Shown: in pieces, positions 35,101 through 41,039 of the stretch
Layout of the letters: every line of letters begins with the position of its first letter
Numbering within the stretch: position 1 is the first letter of the stretch
Assembly (NCBI GenBank): GCA_045106685.1
Contig: JBGCFB010000148.1
Coordinates: 1-64,000 of the forward strand
Origin: JAUIGE01 sp045106685
GTDB taxonomy: Bacteria; Bacteroidota; Bacteroidia; J057
DNA: 64,000 nucleotides
Reading direction: 5' to 3'
Made by a program: the position numbers and the translations under genes
Notes under the pieces: generated by a model
Told to the model about the DNA's origin: nothing
Seen by the model: the letters and a program-made list of their open reading frames with translations, nothing else
Databases searched by the model: none

Positions 35101-35167
35101 CCAAAATTCAGACATGATTCATGACTGGACACCGAATGTCGGTAGAGGAGGCACCGTGCCGAGGTAA
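23126..35167 (+). CDS. Giant secreted repeat protein with SprB, PKD, HYR repeats and dockerin-like C-terminus
   Basis: 4013 residues. Signal peptide at 1-30 (ending PGFSAD). Five large repeats of about 430-580 residues each open with the block YYWVGGSGNWSD...HW, at about 33, 613, 1139, 1590 and 2028. SprB-like repeats (about 2366-2520), a PKD domain (VYDWDFGDGNTASG, about 2555) and a third SprB-like repeat split by a lectin-like insertion (about 2636-2831) follow. About nine HYR-type repeats with DNC/SC cysteine pattern fill 2855-3600. The end (3789-4013) has LEGPYDASTSLMRDG, a beta-rich module and two calcium-loop motifs DADGNGQVQNTD and DYNLDGQVQNSD. There is no canonical T9SS sorting domain. 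Probably a cell-surface adhesin or matrix protein; role inferred only. Confidence 0.88.
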   Translation: MLSSLTQKLIAQKSALLFIFSFVLLAVPGFSADYYWVGGSGNWSDHNSHWATSSGGNSFHLSVPSPVDNVFFDKHSFTATGQTVTMDVNAFCSNMTWDSVRHEPTFSGASLELKVGGDFSALKSPFTFIHTGNTFQVSGDFIVTSSDLHLQKSDEFILMGDFVSTASADSLQFGGFDGLSATKIALHGSLILSPGTRLSASRKLEMLSAAIDTVDLAGNTLSMDIEFNNAAGTWVLKSRFQTEKIIYIQNGTFKSNGFNIQTEQDINAYYHQPSLTVDLTGTDSVIVGRTWLMHPVPTLIVDDAVFYMITDGARANSAFYGGHNDYNDVYIDFADAANRRMNFSDNNTFKDVTFLASSSSASNYLTFNHSSRYDHIVIADSGRNTSVTFAGAASQYDHVEVNVYGGGSVNFSAADSVGDLSIFMGEEQGAIVSNLSFGTGIDFYKDIEAEIVGEGTVKHTGTSNYKGFELLAGGSTTVQHLENRGVGENTFRSYKMMKGDPAAIFDVTVSNKSVYDTLLVPGGTSLTLDSTVEHIINEHLVLDGDGANIISLESTKSGQAAIITMGSNSTVQAGFLSIKDNQITGGPYTPVNSINRGNNTGWDFGTAATGGTYYWIGGTGQWSDPSHWAVTSGGAPSGSVPFNLDNVVFDANSFSAHDTVTLTASTTVNTMTWEAGIADKPRFYIEDDLILLGDLLVQDSMTWDAMFSLSTIAGDANLTVGGDIIIHEGVNWNQSGVVSLLTDSSNVTISIPHAIGHSIELGTPTSVGNPSWNLVSDLEIDFWKNNAQGRKRYGVSLENGNFNTNGNKIHAGNYWNANSGNLTQLDISGTDTVFVHDEWLVDTFATVTAGNATFVLSNPDPIFRSFSFNGGRNNYEHLYFSTHQAYRDPNHSISIENEGQVKFVSIYEEGNKPSIAFKGNNHYDSIRIVLDGNANKNISFGTQAADKTTFGNIHVEAEGGTSTVNVRNDPDGTPIDDIYLDLGEKGTVAFGGKVAVAGRVRAFAEEDMDITVQDTSSFTDVSMAVLDLASGEAPGFTINSATVFDSLLLPFGTVLGLPSNQEITIKEHLEIKGVCGTNASILGHGTSSINMVGSATVIADFVELSDHQITGPNTYSASNATDLGNISGWVLGSTNTGSDYYWVGGTGNWSDPAHWALTSGGSPNPCSPGVLDNVYFDSNSFTGASEIVTLDVPAEIKNMLWTSSVQHTPRFSGSKELIVQRDLKVEAPMLWAFGGTLILRGSVELSPNVSFSQSGLTTFESDSTNNVIDLAGKAFINTVTFKSATAGHNPVWNLRSDFWLNSQGQYARSVSFVNGSFISNGHAVNFGGGIVLTSNNTPKLLDFTGTDSIYVSSQWNMGTATSYADHSLIMGNATLVFRTFSRQSMAFYGGDEVYNDIVMDHFYSSDRGNYVLLAGDISVTDLYIRSKSYRRILFNTHASYRDVFVELIDPSASGNKTLSFTTASYSNSFRNFTYTNPYPNQVLLLKGNISAETVSLSYGNTVRFENRDTLRLKQLLIPGDCQNLTTIKSDRSTSPGKIIVTGNDSIKLDWVTLQDIPVEGPKPGAYIASNAITIGDITGWDASLIPDHTFYWIGGSGSWDDPQNWSISSGGPAYGCAIPGPANDVVFDVNSFPNDNMQVTFYTANIECHNMVWNTGDSSMTFTGNKTIKIYGSLQVNSPLLWSVTNQLYVYGSFILNSQVDWQQKHYTNFNGDNPNNIIDMAGNEFLHLAIFDGEQATWTLQDDFIIDDVTTTGAYFLIRAGEFVSNGYDVDGGYQMYLEARNNNRTILDFTGTDTITARRGWYVLRTNIQLTLGSSVILLETDKNEDIYFNGLGYTYNDVLLRHIGSDNRKVVVNGNNTFNNLVIRMIERKDVTINGNNTSNSIDLLYNYSVPASPPLLSVTGTNTVANFSIQSLGTQGPAPARFTQDNTFGSFSATGRGTRLEFGAGKTQTVDNFVILGTGSFPVLMNSTTRGTQTTISKANGDVCLDYVWLEDINATGGANFNSGASGVDINNNTGWTFASCSAFYWVGGSGNWSDFQNHWASFSGGPANQTNIPGPADDVYFDANSFSTPGQTVTFDMANPVCRSMNWSSAPNNPTLDGGIATSLDIHGSLYLTALMNINYTGNYNFKLGLSEAIINTATQRLSKMNFVGPAANTTTGTWNIANNLDADEINLDQGTLKLDRYTITSPSINLNTAQNRVFNLGTGNIVCEDGNWTVNNTSGLTLIPGSSEIRMTGNTGTFNGGGLTYHDLFFESVSTAPIEGTINGSNTFERVGVGEGGILNLEAGETQIVNQDFIAQGTCPGQITIRSTIDGSQANLSKTAGSTTVLFNIIKDINATGGGSFIADLTSDLGGNSGWTFTPLPTTLRVNIAGADAVCPGVNNGTAMANITGGITPFVIRWSNAQTVTNLTSLIPGEYSIFVTDSVGCTAADTVTIGQPATVNISATATWSGDTICVGTPTGKVNTTASNFLAPLSYRWSDGGATTQNRTDLLAGPNTVTVIDGNLCEATATATVASFDEVIVSFAKPVSACVSDSLTFLGTTSSNDAANVYDWDFGDGNTASGKIAGKHQYASAGRYGVTLTVTNSIGCIGSFIDSIDVYGLPTATATITPADCGVCNGEIALNLTGGSGNLQLADLAYTHTFDGSTIDANFEHNGPSAFSQNEELLVAGNTGWRHYFRSKTTYTREAGKEFTFSFYHPTNGDNMIGWYGAPAVSSYFYQDLVYGIRFLENAIQIYEDGSRTASIGNVNLPGNIVGNNWYEGRIVLKAVGAEFYIRRRGQTSWYHLHSSTRSSEDNLRLGITPNNARTGVKTDDWQVKTVDPDMTGLCEGPHTYTIIDAYGCSVPITKTVGTNDSQDPVMSACPSAVAVSTDATSCTATNVNLGTAPTATDDCGSPVISNNAPSAFPLGQTTIKWYATDGGGNRDSCSQTITVTDDVDPKALCKDISIALSASKTASVVVADINNGSNDNCSAVSVSIVVGQTSFDCADANKTRILKLEAIDNAGNKDSCEANVTITDAGGLCNALPTAVCKNIVVDADANCQATAIPSDFDNGSSDPEGTTLSLALSQAGPYAFGVTNLRLIVTDALGGKDSCNASITVNDTTPPKALCKDIAVSLDMHGKATIAAADVDNTSTDNCSIQSMSIDSTDFDCSETGANSVVLTVIDGGSNSASCTATVTVTDGINPTPVCTNLTIYLDANGVFSITAGDVDNGSADNCSIQSMVIDSTDFDCGETGANSVVLTVTDASGNFASCTSIVTVLDSLDPIAVCTDTTVYLDGNGTVSITPAEIDNGSSDNCSIQSSTINILSFDCTKIGTNPVTLSLTDPSGNMATCNSTVTVEDTLAPLVSCKNITVQLDVAQMASVSTGDIDNGHSDNCTSVILNLSGQNSFDCDDADSVRSVVLVATDTYGNADSCTASVTVADDNYPCNQAPVASCKNITVYTSAASCQGTAAAIAFNDGSTDPDGDMMTFTVSPAGPYGLGVTNVKLFVSDPSNVKDSCTATVTVIDNLDPSFTAPVDTFVYADDQCNYDASVTVTGDATNITDNCGTGLSAGFSDAVALVPNSTDKLITRTWSVNDGNGNIVTKNQLITVRDTIPVVFNLLGSNRLSIVRNSTTPIPGFEAYDNCMGDLTPNVVVDSSQFDRTRPAIYTVSYTLSYVDPATSQQVTQVLTLTIEVTGPPPTIALSANICQGQSFNIASIVRDYTMQATSFDFYTMDPTSAGATRFKRSTAFRGVARSQVMISPSVTTIYWMRTNYRNGSYLDIAIQINVSQCGVNTSPVVMLEGPYDASTSLMRDGLHQANLIPLTEPYTGLGYTFVHGGAEQIQASVLNVTGANAIVDWVVVELRDSVNSTQVVSSRPALLQRDGDVVDLDGISPVLFDLVEKDRHYFVAVRHRNHLATMTNQSLLLGASSTSVDFTDPALAVYGGATSRCVHVSSTGASTCLLFGGDADGNGQVQNTDNVLEWMLSVGTAGYKAADYNLDGQVQNSDMIHDWTPNVGRGGTVPR
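34987..35164 (+). other. Dockerin-like calcium-binding pair (protein region)
   Basis: Encodes residues about 3954-4013 of the giant protein. Two DxDxNGxVQxxD loops, 31 residues apart, each followed by a hydrophobic helix (VLEWMLSVG; MIHDWTPNVG), reproduce the duplicated EF-loop-plus-helix layout of dockerins. Similar C-termini occur in many secreted Bacteroidota proteins. Confidence 0.6.
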
Positions 35168-35292
35168 TGGAGAATTGAAAATGGAGAATTGAAAATGGAG
35201 AATTTACAATGAACAATGGGTGATTAATTATCCATTGTTCATTGTAAATCAATCATAACCAAATCATCAAATCAGCTAATCATCAAATCATT
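35168..35292. repeat. GGAGAATTGAAAAT tandem and palindromic filler
   Basis: Immediately after the stop: tandem copies of ATGGAGAATTGAAA, then TTACAATGAACAATGG facing CCATTGTTCATTGTAA as a hairpin, then AAATCAGCTAATCATCAAATC words leading straight into leader element B. Confidence 0.8.
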
Positions 35293-35351
35293 CATTCACA
35301 GGCAAAAAAGGTCCATTTACAAGAAAAAACCCGCCCTTCCCTAAAAAGTGC
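35293..35351 (+). promoter_or_regulatory. Conserved leader element, copy B (before the GloVer-repeat gene)
   Basis: Differs from copy A by only a few substitutions: GGTCCATTTACAAGAAAAAA for GGTCCATTCACAAGATAAAA, CCGCCC for CCGTCC. Followed by TCATGGCTATTTTGG at 35360-35374. Ends 54 bases before the ATG at 35406. Confidence 0.85.
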
Positions 35352-35405
35352 CTAGAAAGTCATGGCTATTTTGGTTCCTTTAGGTTGAATAAAACTACCA
35401 TTGGA

Positions 35406-38400
35406 ATGAATACTTCAACCTCAAGACTGCTACCTTTTTCGCTTCGCTTTGTATGGATTGCCCTTATATTCTGCATGGCGACCTTCGCCAGTGCGCAGCA
35501 ATCATCCACTTTATACATCAATGTTCCTGAAGGTGCTGAAGGCGCCGGGGGAATACTGGGCTTTCCACTCGGAGGAACAAGCTCAAGTTTTGATCATTCA
35601 TTTAAATATATCCAGGGACATAGGCCGATGCATACGGGAATGGTCAAGGTAGGGGCCAAGCTTTACGGCACCAGTCCTGGTTTCAGTTCCTCTAATGCAG
35701 TAGGTATATATTCATTTGACCCGGCAATTAACGACTATGAGTTTGTGCAGCCATTTGATGTTGGACTGCATGGAAGAAACTTATTCGGGAGGATGTTACT
35801 TGCCAGTAATGGGAAATTATATGGACTTGGTAATAGCAATGGCCCGAATGGAGGAGGGACTCTGTATGAATATGATATTGCTCAGGATACATTGATTATT
35901 CGTGTAGCTTTTGAAAGTAGCCAATACAATTCCCCTCGTGGTTCGCTTATAGAGCCTATACCTGGTAAAATTTATGGTGTGGCGAGTGCTCATCCCCTTT
36001 TTCAATCAACCTATGGAGGTATTTTTGAATATGATATCAATACCCACACCTATACTGTAATTCATTCCTTCAACAACTCCTCTGACGGAGAACACCCATA
36101 TGGCGGACTAACAGCCATCAACCAAAAACTGTATGGACTAACCTTGCACGGGGGAGCTAATAGTTTTGGTGCATTATTTGAATATGACCTCACAACGAGC
36201 ACCTATACAAAAAAGGTGGATTTTAATATTACAAATGGCTCAAGCCCATCAAATAATAGTATGACCCTGGCTAGTGGAAAGCTCTATGGTACCACGCGAA
36301 TTGGAGGTGTTCATGGGTTTGGGGTTTTATTCGAATATGATCCTGCATCGAATACCTACACTAAGAAATTCGATTTTAGTTCAACATATGCACACCCCTA
36401 TGGTACTCAAGTACTGATTGGTAATAAACTTTATGGCAATACCGCCCCGGAAGCCAGAACTTCTGCCAATAGGGGAGTGATTTACGAATACGACATAAGT
36501 GCAGGAACTTTAGCCATCAAGCACCCGTTTGGAGGAATTTTTAATGGTATCAACGGACGTAACCCCCGAACCAGTCTTGTTCATTACGGAAATTACCTTT
36601 ACGGGCTCGCTGTAGACGGAGGTATAGGTAATTCAGGAGCAATATTTGAATATGATCTTGGGACTAATCAATATGCAAAGAAGCTTGATTTCTCCGCTGC
36701 TCCGAATGGCTCTGAGCCATCAGGCTCACTAGTAGGCTATCAGCAAAAGTTGCTGGGCGTAAATCGAAAAGGAGGTGGCCAGAGCGGAGGAGCTTTATTT
36801 CAATTTGACCCTGCCACCCAGATTGTAACTCCTCGTGTAAGTTTAGGGTCACTTACAAATAATACAGATCCACATAACTCAACAGGACTCAGGGTTCTAA
36901 ATAATGGGAATCAGATCATTGGAGTAAGCGAAAACGGAGGCAACGGAGCTAACTTGGGAACACTGTTTGAATATCACCCTATTGCCGCTCCTGCTAATAA
37001 AATTACAACTGAATACGCCTTCGAGATGGCAGCATCAGGAGCAAATGCTTACTCGGCTCCTATTCAATCGAAAAAGACGGGAAATCTTCTGGGCCTCGCC
37101 CTAAGAGGCGGAAATGTCGCCGACGGCGCGCAGGGGACGATCTATGAGCGTACGCAGGGCGGCTCCACGAACCTGCTCCATACCTTCGAGTCAAACGGGG
37201 TGCCTTTTGGCTCATTAATAGAAAGGGAGAGTGGAATTCTCTACGGGCTGACCAGTGGTAATAAGACCTCAGGCTCAGCTAATTATAATCCCCCCAATTT
37301 GCCTGGAACACTCTTCTCTTATGACGCCAGCTGCGGAGAGCACTATGTATTGCATGCTTTTAATGGACATCAGGGCGAAGTACCTTTTGGGTCACTAGTC
37401 GAAGCACTTCCCAATAAGCTGTATGGAATGACTAGTGGAGGAGGCGCGAATGATCATGGCGTAATCTTCGAATTTGATCTGGAAACCTTTGTCTATACCG
37501 TTAAACATGACTTTGATGGGACGAATGGTGCCAAGCCATTAGGTTCATTTACGATGCTCAGCAATGGCAAACTTGGCGGAGTAACCAGCGAAGGAGGAGC
37601 CAATAATTACGGGGTGATGTTCGAGTATGATGCCGCAAGTAGCACCTTCAATAAATTGTATGACTTTACCACTGAAAAAGGAGGAAAACCAGGCATTGAG
37701 AATAATATAGTCGAATACAGCGCTTGGCCCATCCTGAAGCCCGTCGTGGGACTCACGGCCTGTTCTGCCCAGGCATTAGGGCTTGAACTTTCTACCACAA
37801 ATGCTTCGGCCCAGACGGGACATTATAATCTGATTTCCGTAATGCCACAGGCAGGCCTGACGGCTGGCGCTGGAAATGCAAGCGTTGGTGATAACAAATC
37901 TGCTCAAGCTATTCAACAAGACATTTTTACCAACACCACCAATAACACCCTGCATGTCGATTATGAACTAAGCCCAGTCCGTGCCGACGGTGCCCGAGGA
38001 GATACCACTACGATCAGGGTATGGGTAAAAAGCAGCAGTGCTACCCTCAAGGGAAGTGACTACTGTACCATTCAGGAAGCCATTGATGCAGCAAGTGATG
38101 GCGATATGATTAGCATTAAGGCTGGGAAGCATATAGAGTTTTTGTGTATAGACAAAACCCTCAACTTTGAAACGAGTGGAGGAGCAGTATTTATCGCTGG
38201 TCTTACCATGAAAAGTACGGGTGATACCCTTATTCTGAAAGCTGATTTTGCGTTAGGGGTGGTAAACATTAAGGAAGGCTTTATCAAACTAAATAATCGC
38301 GAGCTCACCCTAGCCCAGGTTCAGGGTGGTGATAAGGATAACTTTATCATCACGAGTACTGGCAAAATAACCGTTCGAGACGCCTCGCCATCAACGAGCT

Positions 38401-40841
38401 ATGAGCTTCCTATAGGACCTAACGATACGACCTTTGCTTTTCTCAAAATCACAATGGACCAAGCACATGTGAAAGACGATATTTCTATTTCGTTGGAGCA
38501 CGCTGAATACCGCAATGATTTTCCTGGAACACCCTTGTTTGATAAAGCAGTAGATCTGATCTGGAGTTTGAGTGAAAAAAGTGTCGGAGGCTCCCGCTAC
38601 ACCTTGTCCTTTACGATTGATAGCTTGAATGGAGTTGAACCCTATGCTGCTATTGGTCATTTTATTGGAGGAAACTGGAGTTTATTCTCAGCCACCACTT
38701 CTAACAGGACGGCACCATCTACAGACCCTTTTGTTATTATCTCAGACAGTGTATATAAGGATATCGGGAAGTTCGCCATTGTAAGCCCAACCCTTTGTGG
38801 AATAGGTGCAGGCGGGACCTATGTAGGAAATGATACACTTGATACCCAAGCAGAACTCGATGCTTTTATTGACGGTGTTTCATTGAAATATACCAAGATT
38901 CAAGGCGATTTGGTGATTGCTGGGAATAATGAAAATGACCCTATTATTTCATTCTGTAACCTCCGAGAGCTCACCGAAATCACTGGAAACCTGACTATTC
39001 AAGATTTTAATAGTGATGACAATCCAACTAACCTTGATGACCTATCCAACCTCTCAAGAGTAGGCGGTTCCATTGTGTTGAAAGGAACCTTTATGCAACA
39101 AGATAGCTTGCAATTTGATGGTCTAAAGACTATAGAAGGTGATCTTATACTACATGATTTAGGCACGAGTACTATACAAGTGGCTGTATATGATGATGGC
39201 GATTTTGATGGTTATATATCCCAAACGATAACCTCTCCTATTGCAGTCAATATGCCTGCGCTAACGAAGGTAGGCGATACGCTATGCATCGAAGCCAATG
39301 AGCATTTGACTGGACTCGACCTTACATCGTTGGAGCGTATCGAAGGAACACTGATTATTACAGGCGAAAAAAGCGAAATCGATACGCTGATGATGCCGAG
39401 TCTTGATTCTGTAATGGTTTCGGTTAAAATTGAAGATTTTGCTGAGGTTGCGACTATTACCACAACGACTACTGTAAACGGTCCGCCACTTCCTGGTGGA
39501 GGGTTCGCTGTAATTACCACTACGACCACTACAGACGGCCCCCCAAATTCGGTTCATATGCCAGCGCTTGCCTTTATTGGTGATACGCTGTGCATGGAGC
39601 TAAATGCAGGTTTGGGAGGAATTGATTTTTCAGCGCTCGACAGAGTTGAAGGAAGCGTAGTACTTAAGGGTGCTGAAAGCCCTATGGATACCATCGAATT
39701 TGCTAAGCTCGATACTGTCCTCGGTTCTGTAAAAATAGAAGGTGTGGGAACCGTGGCAGCCGTAACAGGCGGCGGAGGCCCACCAGGTGGAGGAGGTCCG
39801 CCACCGCCGCCACCACCGCCCCCAGGAGGAGGAGGCCCGCCACCACCTCCGCCGCCGCCGCCAGGAGGAGGAGGTCCACCACCACCACCACCGGGCGGAG
39901 GAGGAACCCCAACAGCCACTCCCGACACCTTTCTCCTCCAAATGCCATTTTTGGCCTCAATCGGTGATTCACTGATTCTGAAGAATAATAGTGGCGTCGG
40001 CGTGATGGATTTTGCCAGTCTGGAACGAACAGGAGACTTTGTATTTGAAGAAAATACCCACGGCTTCCTCAAGGACTTTGACGCTGTGTTTCCTTCGATG
40101 CTAAAGGTGAGCGGAGACTTGCTAGTAAAAGACAACGATAGCTTGAAAAGCTGCTGCGTCGCTGCCTGCGTCGAAGTGACCGGAGCGCGCAGCATCAGCG
40201 GAAATAAGGGCAACTGCCTGGATGAAGCAACCGCAACGGCGTATTGTACGCCGAGCGCCGCTATCACAGGCGATGCCAGCGTGTGTGTGCGCCAAATGGT
40301 CCAGCTCGATGGAACGCCCACGGGCAATAATAGCCCTTTTAGGCACTCATGGGTCGTCGTCGATGGCACTGGAAAAGCTACGGTTGCGGACTCTGCGACA
40401 AGCGATGCCACCTTCACCGGCACGAACATCGGCGATGTGACATTGCAGTATTATGCGATAAGCAAAGCTGGCTGTAAGTCTTCTACCGAGACGAAGACAC
40501 TGACAATTGAAGGGATAATTTCCAAAATTGGAGCTGCCGAATATTGCTCAATCCAGGACGCCATAGACGCTGCATCTTCGGGCGATATGATCAGTATTTC
40601 GGCAGGCACATATTCCGATTGTGTGCTTATCAATAAGAACGTCAAGTTTGAGGCCGTCGGCGGAGCCGTAACGCTCCAATGCCTGACCATGAACGCCGCT
40701 AGTGGAGCTTTGACCCTCGACTCTGATCTTACGATCACAGCGCTGACGCTCACCCAAGGCAATGTCCACACCAATGGCAATAATCTGAAAGTCAGTAGCA
40801 TAACGGGCGCTTCTGCAAGTTCACAGATTGTAACTGATTAA
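35406..40841 (+). CDS. Secreted GloVer-repeat protein with proline/glycine linker, C-terminus apparently truncated
   Basis: 1811 residues. Signal peptide at 1-31 (ends TFASAQQ). About a dozen repeats at 70-780 of the form GGANSFGALFEYDLTTSTY are the GloVer (Gloeobacter/Verrucomicrobia) tandem-repeat type, probably a beta-propeller. Next comes a beta-helix-like module opening YCTIQEAIDAASDGDMISI (about 884-1130), leucine-rich receptor-L-like strands (about 1140-1460), a linker of GGGG and runs of up to nine prolines (39775-39905), then a second copy of the beta-helix module (YCSIQDAIDAASSGDMISI, from about 1714) that stops after only about 95 residues. No sorting domain is present. Start ATG 35406 preferred over an upstream TTG at 35385. 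Confidence 0.82.
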   Translation: MNTSTSRLLPFSLRFVWIALIFCMATFASAQQSSTLYINVPEGAEGAGGILGFPLGGTSSSFDHSFKYIQGHRPMHTGMVKVGAKLYGTSPGFSSSNAVGIYSFDPAINDYEFVQPFDVGLHGRNLFGRMLLASNGKLYGLGNSNGPNGGGTLYEYDIAQDTLIIRVAFESSQYNSPRGSLIEPIPGKIYGVASAHPLFQSTYGGIFEYDINTHTYTVIHSFNNSSDGEHPYGGLTAINQKLYGLTLHGGANSFGALFEYDLTTSTYTKKVDFNITNGSSPSNNSMTLASGKLYGTTRIGGVHGFGVLFEYDPASNTYTKKFDFSSTYAHPYGTQVLIGNKLYGNTAPEARTSANRGVIYEYDISAGTLAIKHPFGGIFNGINGRNPRTSLVHYGNYLYGLAVDGGIGNSGAIFEYDLGTNQYAKKLDFSAAPNGSEPSGSLVGYQQKLLGVNRKGGGQSGGALFQFDPATQIVTPRVSLGSLTNNTDPHNSTGLRVLNNGNQIIGVSENGGNGANLGTLFEYHPIAAPANKITTEYAFEMAASGANAYSAPIQSKKTGNLLGLALRGGNVADGAQGTIYERTQGGSTNLLHTFESNGVPFGSLIERESGILYGLTSGNKTSGSANYNPPNLPGTLFSYDASCGEHYVLHAFNGHQGEVPFGSLVEALPNKLYGMTSGGGANDHGVIFEFDLETFVYTVKHDFDGTNGAKPLGSFTMLSNGKLGGVTSEGGANNYGVMFEYDAASSTFNKLYDFTTEKGGKPGIENNIVEYSAWPILKPVVGLTACSAQALGLELSTTNASAQTGHYNLISVMPQAGLTAGAGNASVGDNKSAQAIQQDIFTNTTNNTLHVDYELSPVRADGARGDTTTIRVWVKSSSATLKGSDYCTIQEAIDAASDGDMISIKAGKHIEFLCIDKTLNFETSGGAVFIAGLTMKSTGDTLILKADFALGVVNIKEGFIKLNNRELTLAQVQGGDKDNFIITSTGKITVRDASPSTSYELPIGPNDTTFAFLKITMDQAHVKDDISISLEHAEYRNDFPGTPLFDKAVDLIWSLSEKSVGGSRYTLSFTIDSLNGVEPYAAIGHFIGGNWSLFSATTSNRTAPSTDPFVIISDSVYKDIGKFAIVSPTLCGIGAGGTYVGNDTLDTQAELDAFIDGVSLKYTKIQGDLVIAGNNENDPIISFCNLRELTEITGNLTIQDFNSDDNPTNLDDLSNLSRVGGSIVLKGTFMQQDSLQFDGLKTIEGDLILHDLGTSTIQVAVYDDGDFDGYISQTITSPIAVNMPALTKVGDTLCIEANEHLTGLDLTSLERIEGTLIITGEKSEIDTLMMPSLDSVMVSVKIEDFAEVATITTTTTVNGPPLPGGGFAVITTTTTTDGPPNSVHMPALAFIGDTLCMELNAGLGGIDFSALDRVEGSVVLKGAESPMDTIEFAKLDTVLGSVKIEGVGTVAAVTGGGGPPGGGGPPPPPPPPPGGGGPPPPPPPPPGGGGPPPPPPGGGGTPTATPDTFLLQMPFLASIGDSLILKNNSGVGVMDFASLERTGDFVFEENTHGFLKDFDAVFPSMLKVSGDLLVKDNDSLKSCCVAACVEVTGARSISGNKGNCLDEATATAYCTPSAAITGDASVCVRQMVQLDGTPTGNNSPFRHSWVVVDGTGKATVADSATSDATFTGTNIGDVTLQYYAISKAGCKSSTETKTLTIEGIISKIGAAEYCSIQDAIDAASSGDMISISAGTYSDCVLINKNVKFEAVGGAVTLQCLTMNAASGALTLDSDLTITALTLTQGNVHTNGNNLKVSSITGASASSQIVTD
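39775..39905 (+). repeat. CCA/CCG and GGAGGAGG low-complexity tract
   Basis: About 130 bp encoding alternating GGGG and PPPPPPPPP blocks (three cycles) in the GloVer protein. Highly slippage-prone and strongly purine/pyrimidine biased, it is the lowest-complexity coding stretch in the window. Confidence 0.9.
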
Positions 40842-40875
40842 ACGAAACTGGCTATTAGCTCATCATAAAAACACT

Positions 40876-40917
40876 CAAATCAGCTAATCATCAAATCATT
40901 AAAAAAAAAAAAAAAAA
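40876..40917. repeat. AATCAGCTAATCATCAAATC words ending in a 17-base A tract
   Basis: Same filler words as at 35265-35290, in the same position relative to the downstream leader copy, but ending in an uninterrupted run of 17 A, which replaces the CATTCACAGGC start of the leader element. Confidence 0.8.
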
Positions 40918-40958
40918 GGTCCATTCACAAAGAAAAACCTGCCCTTCCCTAAAAACAC
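40905..40958 (+). promoter_or_regulatory. Conserved leader element, copy C (before the 362-aa sorted protein)
   Basis: After the A tract: GGTCCATTCACAAAGAAAAA then CCTGCCCTTCCCTAAAAACA, matching copies A and B through the pyrimidine-rich block and diverging afterwards. Ends 81 bases before the ATG at 41040. Confidence 0.8.
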
Positions 40959-41039
40959 CTTCCATTTTTAGGTCATATGGCCTTCTTTTGAGGCAGCGAA
41001 TCAATTCACACTCTCCTCACACTAACTAAGAAATTTATC

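Noticed and set aside
39554..40429. Minus-strand 291-residue ORF rich in Pro and Gly
   Set aside because: Antisense to the proline/glycine linker of the GloVer protein; long only because GGN/CCN codons complement each other.
40901..40917. A17 tract as a terminator T-run for a minus-strand gene
   Set aside because: No minus-strand gene ends there and no stem precedes it on that strand.
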